Source: an uncultured Lachnospiraceae bacterium (GTDB taxonomy: Bacteria; Bacillota; Clostridia; Lachnospirales; Lachnospiraceae). From it: 14,564 nt of DNA. The notes beneath the pieces were generated by a model. That model did not search any database. It saw only the letters and a list, made by a program, of their open reading frames with translations, and was not told where the DNA came from. The translations under genes and the position numbers were made by a program. Below, in pieces: positions 7,064 to 13,978 of the stretch. How positions within the stretch are numbered: position 1 is the first letter of the stretch; each line of letters opens with the position of its first letter. Location: assembly GCA_910585895.1 (NCBI GenBank), contig CAJUHY010000064.1, forward strand, positions 1 to 14,564, read 5' to 3'.

Positions 7064-8236
7064 ATGAGATGGAAGAAACTAATCTGCACCATGCTTAGCC
7101 TGTTTCTGTTATGCACAAGTGTCTATATAGGAGAGGGATTTACGGTGCGGGCACAGAACAGCGTTAATGCAGCAGCCAGGGAGACGCTCAATTTTAACAC
7201 AGACTGGCTTTACAGCAGCATGGACTACGAGAATGGGGAGGCGGTCAGGCTGGATGATTCCGGTTTTGACAAGGTATCAGTGCCCCATGCCAATTCGGTG
7301 CTGGAAACGCATAAGGGGAATGATTTTCCCAATGAGATTGCCTCTTACCGTTTTGTTTCCTGGTACCGCAGACATTTCACGTTGCCGGAGCGTTACGCCG
7401 GCAGGAATATCACTGTGGATTTTGAGGGCGTTGCCACAGTTGCGGACGTGTACCTGAACGGTGAACTGTTGGCGGACCATAAAGGTGCGTATACCGGTTT
7501 TTCTGTGGATATCACAGATAAGGTATATACGGATGGAAGGGAAAACGTACTTGCGGTCCGTGTGAATTCCGAACGCCAGCCCCAGCTGCCGCCGGAGGGA
7601 GGAAATGTGGATTACTGTCTGTTCGGCGGCATTGTCAGAGACGTGACGATGACCATTACAGACCCGATTCATGTGCAGCGGGTATTTGTCACAACTCCGA
7701 ATCTTACGAAGGAGAGCGGCGTAGTCAAAAACAGCGTAGATATACTGAATAATTCTAAGCAGGATAAAGCTTACACAGTGGAAACAACCGTGCTTGATAA
7801 GGAAGGTAAGGCGGTAGTCAGGGCTTCTGAGAAGGCAGACTTCCCGGCAGGGAGGCTGGTGAGGGTGGAGTTGACCGCCGCGGCCATTGCCAATCCGCAT
7901 TTATGGGATGTCGATGACCCATATCTGTACACGGCAGTTACGGAGATTAAAGATGGGAATACATTGCTTGATACATACCAGACCAGGTTCGGTATGCGTT
8001 TCATGGAGTTTAAGACGGGACCGGACGATGGCAGCTTCTATCTGAATGGGAGGAAAATAGAGATTATCGGTATCAACCGCCATGAGCAATGGCCCTGGAT
8101 TGGGCGGGCTGTGCCAACAAACTGCAGGTGCAGGATGCAGACCGCATTAAGGCGGATGGCATCAATGCCGTGCGCTGTTCCCATTATCCGCAGGACCCCT
8201 CTTTTCTGGATCGCTGCGATGAGATTGGGCTTTTAG
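7064..8236 (+). CDS. Translatable N-terminal fragment of the GH2 glycosidase
   Basis: This is the only part of the gene with a proper ribosome binding site and start. It encodes a Sec signal peptide (MRWKK, hydrophobic core LICTMLSLFLLCTSVYIG, plausible cleavage near VRA), the GH2 N-terminal sugar-binding domain (TLNFNTDWLYS, PHANS, SWYRRHFTLP, VDFEGVATVADVYLNG, GGIVRDV) and the immunoglobulin-like linker domain (NPHLWDVDDPYLYTAV). It then enters the barrel with FYLNGRKIEIIGINRHEQWPWIGRAVP. The frame is lost at about 8116, after which roughly 40 unrelated residues precede the stop at 8234-8236. It lacks both catalytic glutamates, so the fragment cannot be an active enzyme. Confidence 0.75.
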   Translation: MRWKKLICTMLSLFLLCTSVYIGEGFTVRAQNSVNAAARETLNFNTDWLYSSMDYENGEAVRLDDSGFDKVSVPHANSVLETHKGNDFPNEIASYRFVSWYRRHFTLPERYAGRNITVDFEGVATVADVYLNGELLADHKGAYTGFSVDITDKVYTDGRENVLAVRVNSERQPQLPPEGGNVDYCLFGGIVRDVTMTITDPIHVQRVFVTTPNLTKESGVVKNSVDILNNSKQDKAYTVETTVLDKEGKAVVRASEKADFPAGRLVRVELTAAAIANPHLWDVDDPYLYTAVTEIKDGNTLLDTYQTRFGMRFMEFKTGPDDGSFYLNGRKIEIIGINRHEQWPWIGRAVPTNCRCRMQTALRRMASMPCAVPIIRRTPLFWIAAMRLGF

Positions 8237-10158
8237 TGTTTGAGGAGCCGCCCGGATGGCAGCATGTGGGAGACAATGAGTGGAAAGAGAATTTTAAGAG
8301 GAATCTGGAAGAAATGATTCTGCGCGACAGAAACCACCCTTCCATCATCAGTTGGAGTGCAAGGCCCAATGAATCCTCTTCCAAGGGAAATATTGATTTT
8401 AACCGGGAATGCGGGAACATTTCCAAGGAACTTGACCCCACGCGGGTGACCCATGGGGTGCGCTGGGAGTTTGGGATGCCGGGAGCGCCAGACAGTGATA
8501 CACCGGATAATGATATGGTGGTAAATGACCTTTTGACCGTCAATTACCGTTACCCGGAAAATCCTCCGCACATCCCCTATATGGTTACGGAGCATTCCAA
8601 TGATTGGTGGGGGGACGGATACTCCTGGGCAAAAGATGCGGAAGCTATCAAGTTTATTGACTCCTTTGCGGAGCCATTGGATTATTTCTACCGCAACGAC
8701 AAGGTGGCGGGCGGTTTTGGCTGGAGCATGTTTGACTATGACAATGAGGTAAATTACACCAACACCGGGCATGTCTTTTACAGTGGATTATATGATATTT
8801 TCCGTCATGAAAAACCGGTGGCTTATCTCTATAAATCACAGGCGGAGCCAGGAAGTGAGCCTGTGATTTACATAGCGAACAGCTGGACGGCAGAGGGCAC
8901 GAATACGGATACGGTCTATGTCATGAGCAATTGCGATGAGGTAGAATTATTCGTGAACGGTGTATCCAAAGGAAAGATTGAGCCTAATAAATACATCAAT
9001 CTGCCCCATCCTGTTTATGAATTTAAAAATATTTCTTATGAAGAAGGAGAAATAAAAGCGGTCGGATATATTGATGGAAAACAGGCTGGCGAATGTGTAC
9101 GCAAGACCCCTGGCGAGGCGGTACGCCTTGTTGCAGAGGCAGATTACAGTACGCTTACAGCGGATGGAACAGATATGACCAGCGTGTCAGTTACCGCTGT
9201 CGATGCCCAGGGAAACCATGTGCCCTTTGCTGCGAATAAAATTAATGTGGCGCAGACAGGCGGTACGAAAACAACTCTGATTTCTGAGAGGAATGCAGAG
9301 CTGGAGAATGGCAGGATTGCCTTCCTTGTCCAGTCTGTTCGTGAACAGGCGGGCAGCGCACAGTTTACGGTTACCTCAGAAGGGTTGGAATCGGCAGTTG
9401 TGGATATCAAAATAGACCCATTTTCTGCCAATGATTTAGTTCCTGCCGTGCAGATGGCTGGGGCTGCGGCACCCAAATTTGCCAACTCTTATGCTGTCAA
9501 CGACAGCAGGAGGGGAACTGGTCTCTATGAATTTGCTTATCAGGGAACTGGCTGGCTATATGCAGGTGAGAAGACAGCGCATCAGGGCGACAACCATTAT
9601 TCCAATCAGGCGGGTGATACAGTCACCATCCGTTTTATGGGAACGAACCTGAAATATTATGGCGCGAAAGCGAACAATCATGGGATTGCCGCCTTTTCCA
9701 TTGATGGCGGAATGGAAAACAATGTCGACTGTTACTCCCAGAACCGGGATGCAAACGCACTGCTTTTTGATACGGGAATTTTAGAATATGGGGAGCATTT
9801 GGTGAAAGTGCGGGTGACCGGAGAGAAAAACGCCGCTGCTGTGGATTGTTACCTGAATGCAGATAAGATAGAGGTGTCTGCAAAAGGCGGGCAGAATGTG
9901 GTCAATGACCACACGACAGGAAATGGGGAATTCCAGTTCAGTTACTCCGGTACGTGGGCCGCCAGCACAGATGCGGCTTGCTATCAAGGCGATAATTATT
10001 GGTCAAACACAAAGGATGCGTCCCTGAGCTTTACGTTTACCGGCACATCCATGAGATATTACAGCACAAAGGCTGCAAATATCGGAATTGCTGCGTTTTC
10101 CATCGACAATGGACAGGAACAGCTTGTTGACCTTTATCAGGCAAACAAGGCGGATTAG
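8116..10158 (+). pseudogene. Catalytic core and first binding modules of the GH2 gene, out of frame with its start
   Basis: From 8116 the correct frame continues as NKLQVQDADRIKADGINAVRCSHYPQDPSF, the canonical GH2 barrel sequence. The acid/base region is DRNHPSIISW followed by ARPNES, where the family usually has a VRINES-like sequence; the glutamate is kept. The nucleophile region is YMVTEHSNDWW, and the barrel ends GGFGWSMFDYDNEVNY. Next come DUF4982-like (IYIANSWTAEGTNTDTVYVMSN, VELFVNG) and invasin-like (LTADGTDMTSVSVTAVDAQG) domains, then one full jelly-roll module and most of a second. The frame ends at an in-frame TAG (10156-10158). No ribosome binding site exists for an internal start, so this part is probably untranslated. 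Confidence 0.8.
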
Positions 10159-10291
10159 CAGCTCGTATATGAAATCAATGACTTAACGCCTGGTTCCCAT
10201 ACATTGAAAGTGCGGGTGACCGGAGATAAGAACCCGGCTGCGTCAGATTGCTGCGTGGTCGCGGATAAAATTGAAGTCTCCAATGGAGAGG
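9515..10291 (+). repeat. Tandem pair of 134-codon carbohydrate-binding-type modules
   Basis: Two related modules lie at about 9515-9890 and 9920-10291. Shared blocks are W.A....A..GDN.YSN, TIRFMGTNLKYY / SFTFTGTSMRYY, K..N.GIAAFSID.G, and KVRVTG.KN.AA.DC..ADKIEVS. The base-level period is 402: a 22-base stretch is identical at 9803-9824 and 10205-10226. The fold is probably a galactose-binding-like jelly roll that anchors the enzyme to glycans; I cannot name the exact module family. The TAG codon falls inside the second copy. Confidence 0.75.
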
Positions 10292-10950
10292 AGGATTGCA
10301 GCCATACGCAGAAGGAAATCTGGAACAAGGTGGCAGCTTCCTGTACAAAGCAGGGTTATAGCGGGGATACTTACTGTCTGTCCAGCGGCGTAAAAATTTC
10401 AGAAGGGAAAGCAGTTGCTGCCTCAGGACATCAGTGGGATAAAGGCGTCATCACTAAGCAGCCGACTGCCAGTGAGACAGGAATCAGGACATTTACCTGT
10501 ACCGTCTGCAGGACAACGAGAACGGAGACCCTGGCAAAACTGACAGCTCCAGCAATGCCTGAAAAGGGAAGCGTGATCAAAGATACTGCTTCCAGGGCAG
10601 AATATCGGGTTACGGCTGTAGGGACCGCCAATGGGAAGGCGACTGGAACGGTGTCATACGTTAAGCCGTCTGATAAGTCGGCAAAGACGGTAAAGATTCC
10701 GGCGAAGATTACGGTGAACAGCGCGATATTCACAGTGACTTCCGTTGCCGACAAAGCGCTGCAGGGCAACAGCAAGGTTACGAAGGTGACTATCGGAAAT
10801 AATGTTACAACCATAGGAGCCAATGCGTTTTCCGGTTGTAAGAAGCTGAAAACGGTTTCCATAGGCAAGAACGTAACGTCGATAGGGGCGAATGCATTCA
10901 GCAAATGCACATCATTGACGAGGATAACTATCCCTGCCAAGGTGAAAAAA
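10159..10950 (+). pseudogene. Remainder of second binding module, Cys-containing segment and first BspA repeats
   Basis: The frame continues directly after TAG with QLVYEINDLTPGSHTLKVRVTG, completing the second module. Then comes a segment with paired cysteines and the pattern HTQKEIWNKV..SCTKQGY, GHQWDKG and TFTCTVCRTTRTETL, a type often seen in large secreted Clostridia proteins. From about 10740 there are LRR_5/BspA repeats of 23 residues (VTTIGANAFSGCKKLKTVSIGKN, VTSIGANAFSKCTSLTRITIPAK). The frame breaks in the six-A run at 10945-10950. Confidence 0.78.
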
Positions 10951-11060
10951 TTGGCAAACAATCATTCTATGGCTGTAAGAAGCTGAAAACCATTACCGTC
11001 AAGACAACGAAACTGAAAAAATCATCCGTTGGCAGCAAAGCGTTCAAGGGGACTCATGCG
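10740..11060 (+). repeat. BspA-type (LRR_5) leucine-rich repeats, 23-residue period
   Basis: About five units with the pattern ..IG.NAF.GC..LK.VTIG..V are visible. The 17-base stretch TGTAAGAAGCTGAAAAC occurs at 10837-10853 and at 10974-10990, a distance of 137 bases rather than the 138 expected for two 23-codon units. This directly shows a one-base loss between them. Such repeats are common in surface and adhesion proteins of gut bacteria. Confidence 0.8.
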
Positions 11061-11159
11061 AAAGCAACGTTTAAGGTTCCCAAGAGTAAGCTGAAATCTT
11101 ACCAGAACATTTTTAAGGCGCGGGGCATGGGCAAAAAAGCAAAGATGAAAAAAATCTAA
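10951..11159 (+). pseudogene. C-terminal BspA-repeat end of the GH2 gene, in a third frame
   Basis: After the A run the repeat continues in the -1 frame as IGKQSFYGCKKLKTITVKTTKL, then VGSKAFKGTHAKATFKVPKSKL, and ends in a basic tail (GKKAKMKKI) with TAA at 11157-11159. There is no LPXTG sorting signal or terminal membrane anchor, so the intact protein would be released or held by its repeats. The repeat phase shows that it belongs to the upstream gene. Confidence 0.8.
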
Positions 11160-11172
11160 AGAATTAGTTCCA

Positions 11173-11246
11173 ATAAGGCAGGTTTTGTGGTAAAATACCA
11201 TCTGAATTAGAAGAAAGGATGGTATATAAGGCAGAACCTGCCTTAT
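11173..11246. repeat. Nested inverted repeats between the glycosidase and aspartokinase genes
   Basis: ATAAGGCAGGTT (11173-11184) is perfectly inverted as AACCTGCCTTAT (11235-11246). Inside it, ATACCATC (11195-11202) is inverted as GATGGTAT (11218-11225). A second copy of ATAAGGCAG at 11226-11234 can also pair with CTGCCTTAT (11238-11246) across a three-base loop. The 12 bp and the 9 bp pairings exclude one another. No T tract follows, so it is not a standard terminator. It may be an RNA switch, an operator cluster or a small mobile-element relic. Confidence 0.7.
11188..11196 (+). promoter_or_regulatory. Extended -10 promoter for the aspartokinase
   Basis: TGGTAAAAT at 11188-11196 fits an extended -10 (TGn-TAAAAT). 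The region 17 bases upstream of the hexamer (TTCCAA, 11168-11173) is a poor -35. Transcription would start near 11203, so the leader would contain the short hairpin at 11226-11246 but not the outer left arm at 11173-11184. The -10 shares bases with the inner repeat arm. Confidence 0.5.
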
Positions 11247-11259
11247 AGTAATGGAGGAT

Positions 11260-12588
11260 ATGATAAAAGTAGTAAAGTTTGGTGGAAGTTCCCTGGCGAG
11301 CGCCGGGCAGTTTTCAAAGGTGGGGAAAATTATCCGTGCCGAGGAAAGCCGCAGATACGTGATTCCCAGCGCACCGGGAAAACGCAATGCCAAAGATACA
11401 AAAGTAACGGATATGCTGTATCAGTGCTATGCGCTGGCAGAGGCAGAAGAGAGCTTCACAATTGCCCTGCGGAAAATCAGGGAGCGATACGATTCGATTA
11501 TCAATGGGCTGCATCTGAAATTGTCCCTGAACAAAGAATTTGAGGAGATTGCGGAGAATTTCAAGAACAAGGCGGGGGCGGATTACGCTGCTTCCCGGGG
11601 GGAATACCTGAATGGAATTATCATGGCAAATTATCTGGGCTATGAATTTATCGATGCGGCAGAGGTTATCCGCTTTGACATAAATGGGGAATTTGATGCG
11701 GAAAAAACCAACGAGATTTTGGCGGCGCGCCTGCAAAGCTGTGAGCGTGCCGTGATTCCCGGATTTTACGGCGCCAAAGAGGATGGCAAGGTAATAACGT
11801 TTTCCAGAGGTGGCTCAGACATCACAGGTTCTATCGTTGCCAAGGCAGTACAGGCGGATATCTATGAGAACTGGACGGATGTTTCAGGCTTTCTGATTGC
11901 CGACCCGCGTATCATTGAAAATCCCAGGGGCATAAAGGTGATTACTTACCGGGAACTCCGGGAGCTTTCCTACATGGGGGCAACCGTACTGCATGAGGAT
12001 GCCGTATTTCCGGTGCGCAAGGCGGGAATCCCTATTAATATCCGCAATACCAATGCGCCGGAAGAAGAGGGCACGCTGATTGTGGAGAGCACCTGCCGTA
12101 TGCCGGATTATACGATTACGGGAATTGCCGGCAAGAAAGGTTTTGTGGCAGTTAATATTGACAAGGATATGATGAATTCGGAGGTCGGATTTGGGCGCAA
12201 GGTGCTGGAGGCTTTTGAAAAATACGGCATTTCCTTTGAGCATCTTCCTTCTGGAATCGATACGATGACGGTGTTTGTGCATCAGGAAGAATTTGAGGGT
12301 AAGGAACAGCAGGTATTGTCCGCCATCCACCGTCTGGCACAACCGGACAGCATAGAACTGGAAAGCGACATCGCCTTGATTGCAGTGGTAGGACGCGGCA
12401 TGCGCTCCACGCGCGGGACAGCCGGACGAATTTTCTCAGCCCTTGCCCATGCCAATGTCAATGTGAAGATGATAGACCAGGGGTCTAGTGAGTTAAATAT
12501 TATCATTGGCGTCAAGAGCTGTGATTTTGAGACGGCAATTCGGGCAATTTATGATATCTTCGTAGAAACACAAATAATAATCAAATGA
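11260..12588 (+). CDS. Aspartate kinase (aspartokinase), lysC type
   Basis: It phosphorylates L-aspartate at the head of the lysine, threonine and methionine pathway. The kinase domain opens with IKVVKFGGSS and has the Lachnospiraceae-style block YVIPSAPGKR.AKDTKVTDMLY, then GFYGAKEDGKVITFSRGGSDITGSIVAKA, WTDVSGFLIADPR and LSYMGATVLHEDAVFPV. Two C-terminal ACT domains follow (IAGKKGFVAVNIDKDMM... and IALIAVVGRGMRSTRGTAGRIFSALAHANVNVKMIDQGSSELNI), so allosteric control by pathway amino acids is expected, with the effector unknown. The family N terminus favours ATG 11260 (442 residues), but GGAGG at 11253-11257 leaves only 2 bases of spacing. ATG 11251 adds three residues and has no ribosome binding site at all. 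The isozyme class cannot be fixed, so no symbol is given. Confidence 0.93.
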   Translation: MIKVVKFGGSSLASAGQFSKVGKIIRAEESRRYVIPSAPGKRNAKDTKVTDMLYQCYALAEAEESFTIALRKIRERYDSIINGLHLKLSLNKEFEEIAENFKNKAGADYAASRGEYLNGIIMANYLGYEFIDAAEVIRFDINGEFDAEKTNEILAARLQSCERAVIPGFYGAKEDGKVITFSRGGSDITGSIVAKAVQADIYENWTDVSGFLIADPRIIENPRGIKVITYRELRELSYMGATVLHEDAVFPVRKAGIPINIRNTNAPEEEGTLIVESTCRMPDYTITGIAGKKGFVAVNIDKDMMNSEVGFGRKVLEAFEKYGISFEHLPSGIDTMTVFVHQEEFEGKEQQVLSAIHRLAQPDSIELESDIALIAVVGRGMRSTRGTAGRIFSALAHANVNVKMIDQGSSELNIIIGVKSCDFETAIRAIYDIFVETQIIIK

Positions 12589-12620
12589 CCTGAGGAGGGA
12601 CCTAACCTATAAGTTTGCTG

Positions 12621-12643
12621 CAGCCCTCCTGTCTGGAGGGCTG
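12621..12643 (+). terminator. Perfect 9 bp hairpin after the aspartokinase, without a T tract
   Basis: CAGCCCTCC at 12621-12629 pairs with GGAGGGCTG at 12635-12643 around a five-base loop. It lies 32 bases after the stop. The following bases are not T-rich, so it is a weak candidate terminator. An alternative role is suggested by its 3' arm containing a Shine-Dalgarno-like GGAGGG. Confidence 0.45.
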
Positions 12644-12644
12644 G

Positions 12645-12689
12645 ATGGCATGTATAGTGAACAGAGGATTTTCCATCTATGAGGTATAA
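12645..12689 (+). CDS. Possible 14-codon leader ORF before the condensation-like gene
   Basis: ATG 12645 opens a 14-residue frame (MACIVNRGFSIYEV) ending in TAA at 12687-12689, two bases before the next start at 12692. GGAGGG at 12635-12640 is 4 bases upstream of its ATG and lies in the 3' arm of a hairpin. The arrangement would suit translational coupling, but an ORF this short can occur by chance and nothing in the peptide is recognisable. Confidence 0.2.
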   Translation: MACIVNRGFSIYEV

Positions 12690-12691
12690 CA

Positions 12692-13978
12692 ATGACAGAA
12701 AAGAATCGCAAGAAAGAAATTAAATGGGATAAACTGGATAACACAGCCAATGTTTTCCCGGTGATTGCCGGAGAGAGCATGACGAATGTTTACCGGATTT
12801 CTGTAACTTTGCAGGAAGAGATTCAGCAGGAATTGCTTCAGGAGGCGTTAGAGCGTGTATTGCCGTGGTTTGACGTGTTTTGCGTACGTATCCGCTATGG
12901 CGTATTCTGGTATTATTTTGAGACAAACCAGAAGCCGGCTCCGGCAGTTAAACAGGAATATCGCTATCCCTGTCAGTTTATTTCTCCAAACAGGAACAGG
13001 AATTACCTGTTTCGGGTAAATTATTATCGGAACCGCATTAATTTAGAGGTCTTCCATGTGCTGACGGATGGCATGGGAGGCATTACTTTTTTGCGGGAGC
13101 TTACCTACCAGTATCTGCGTCTTTCACATCCTGAACTTCAGGAAAAGTTAGGTGATGGGCTTTGCAGCGACACCTCTTTGAACCGGGAAGACAGTTATCT
13201 GAAAAATTATAAGAAGAGCCACAAGAAAGGCTATAAGACGGCGCGTGCGTTCCAGGTCAAAGGGGAAAAACTGCGCCCGCTGGAATTAGGAGTTATGCAC
13301 GGCTATATGTCAATTATGGATTTGAAGAAAGCATGTCAATCTTATGGCGTTTCCATCAATGAATATCTAGCGGCAGCTTTTTTGTGGAGCATTTATCAGG
13401 AATGCCTTCATGGATCCTCGTCCAAACGTCCCCTCAGTTCCTGTGTGCCGGTGAATCTGCGGCCATATTTCAATTCCATTACCATGAAGAATTTTTTTGT
13501 GATTGTCTCCGCAGTGTTTCACCCTCAGAAAGAGAGTTATACGTTTGCCGAGGTCATCAGGATTGTGGCGGACAGCTTGCGCAGCCAGATTAATCGGGAA
13601 CATCTGGAAAATCTATTCGCCTATAATGTATCGAACGAGAAAAATTTTATCCTGCGTGCGGTGCCGCTGTTTATCAAAAATATAGCCATCCGTTATGTAT
13701 ATCATACGAGTGCCCGGGCAAACACTACCACTGTTACCAATATAGGAAACATTCAGGTCAAGGAGGAGTATCAGGAATATATAAAAGATTTCAGCGCGAT
13801 GCTTTCCATGTCCGAAGGGCAGAATATTAAAGGCACAATTTGTTCTTACCAGGACACGCTGGTCTTTACAATCAGCAGCAATCTTGCGGATGTGTCGGTA
13901 CAGAGAGGCTTTTTCCGCCGGCTGGCAGAAGATGGAATTGCAGTTAAAATTGAGACGAACGGAGTGTATAGCGAATGA
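12692..13978 (+). CDS. Condensation-domain / alcohol acetyltransferase-like protein
   Basis: The 428-residue protein has no signal peptide or clear membrane segment. It carries FHVLTDGMGG with the HxxxDG motif (His122, Asp126, Gly127) that defines the CoA-dependent acyltransferase and NRPS condensation-domain superfamily. The rest fits that fold: an N-terminal segment with NVYRISVTL and LPWFDVFCVRIR, a middle SINEYLAAAFLWSIYQE and a late block PVNLRPYFNSITMKNFF. This is the 'acetyltransferase' superfamily of PapA5 and yeast alcohol acetyltransferases, but no substrate can be assigned. A modest ribosome binding site (TGAGGT, about 12680-12685) precedes ATG 12692. Its stop overlaps the next start as ATGA, so it is translated together with a zinc-ribbon membrane protein. 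I recall this pairing as recurrent in Lachnospiraceae genomes, with no established function. Confidence 0.75.
   Translation: MTEKNRKKEIKWDKLDNTANVFPVIAGESMTNVYRISVTLQEEIQQELLQEALERVLPWFDVFCVRIRYGVFWYYFETNQKPAPAVKQEYRYPCQFISPNRNRNYLFRVNYYRNRINLEVFHVLTDGMGGITFLRELTYQYLRLSHPELQEKLGDGLCSDTSLNREDSYLKNYKKSHKKGYKTARAFQVKGEKLRPLELGVMHGYMSIMDLKKACQSYGVSINEYLAAAFLWSIYQECLHGSSSKRPLSSCVPVNLRPYFNSITMKNFFVIVSAVFHPQKESYTFAEVIRIVADSLRSQINREHLENLFAYNVSNEKNFILRAVPLFIKNIAIRYVYHTSARANTTTVTNIGNIQVKEEYQEYIKDFSAMLSMSEGQNIKGTICSYQDTLVFTISSNLADVSVQRGFFRRLAEDGIAVKIETNGVYSE

Larger units (their letters stand above)
7064..11159 (+). pseudogene. Secreted multidomain GH2-type glycosidase, disrupted by two frameshifts and one nonsense codon
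   Basis: One ancestral gene can be reassembled across three frames. The start is ATG 7064: AAAGGAGG at 7046-7053 is 10 bases away, whereas the earlier in-frame ATG 7055 is only 1 base from it. Restoring one base near 8116 and one in the A run at 10945-10950 makes the span 4098 bases, exactly 1366 codons, interrupted only by TAG at 10156-10158. Order of domains: signal peptide, GH2 sugar-binding jelly roll, Ig-like domain, catalytic TIM barrel, DUF4982/invasin-like domains, two jelly-roll binding repeats, a Cys/His segment, and BspA-type leucine-rich repeats. GH2 enzymes hydrolyse beta-galactosides, glucuronides or mannosides; the substrate here is not readable. It follows the rbs operon but has its own promoter candidate. 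Decay in this strain is the likeliest reading; base errors in the sequence remain possible. Confidence 0.87.

Noticed and set aside
8108..8122. Programmed -1 frameshifting joining the first two parts of the GH2 gene
   Set aside because: The shift is in the -1 direction, but there is no slippery heptamer (the local sequence is GTG CCA ACA AAC) and I see no obvious downstream stimulator. The family sequence is restored by one inserted base, so a deletion is simpler.
10942..10955. Slippage or phase variation on the A run as a functional switch
   Set aside because: A -1 slip on AAA AAA is conceivable, but six As is short for efficient slippage, and the upstream TAG and frameshift already prevent translation reaching this point.
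11173..11246. Intrinsic terminator of the GH2 gene
   Set aside because: Stems are good, but no T tract follows and the hairpin sits within a few bases of the aspartokinase start.
11160..11259. Lysine riboswitch or T-box leader for the aspartokinase
   Set aside because: The gap is only about 100 bases and lacks room and motifs for either class; the repeats present are simple stems.
13384..13685. Short + strand frames within the condensation-like gene
   Set aside because: They are alternate-frame shadows inside a well-supported CDS with no ribosome binding sites.
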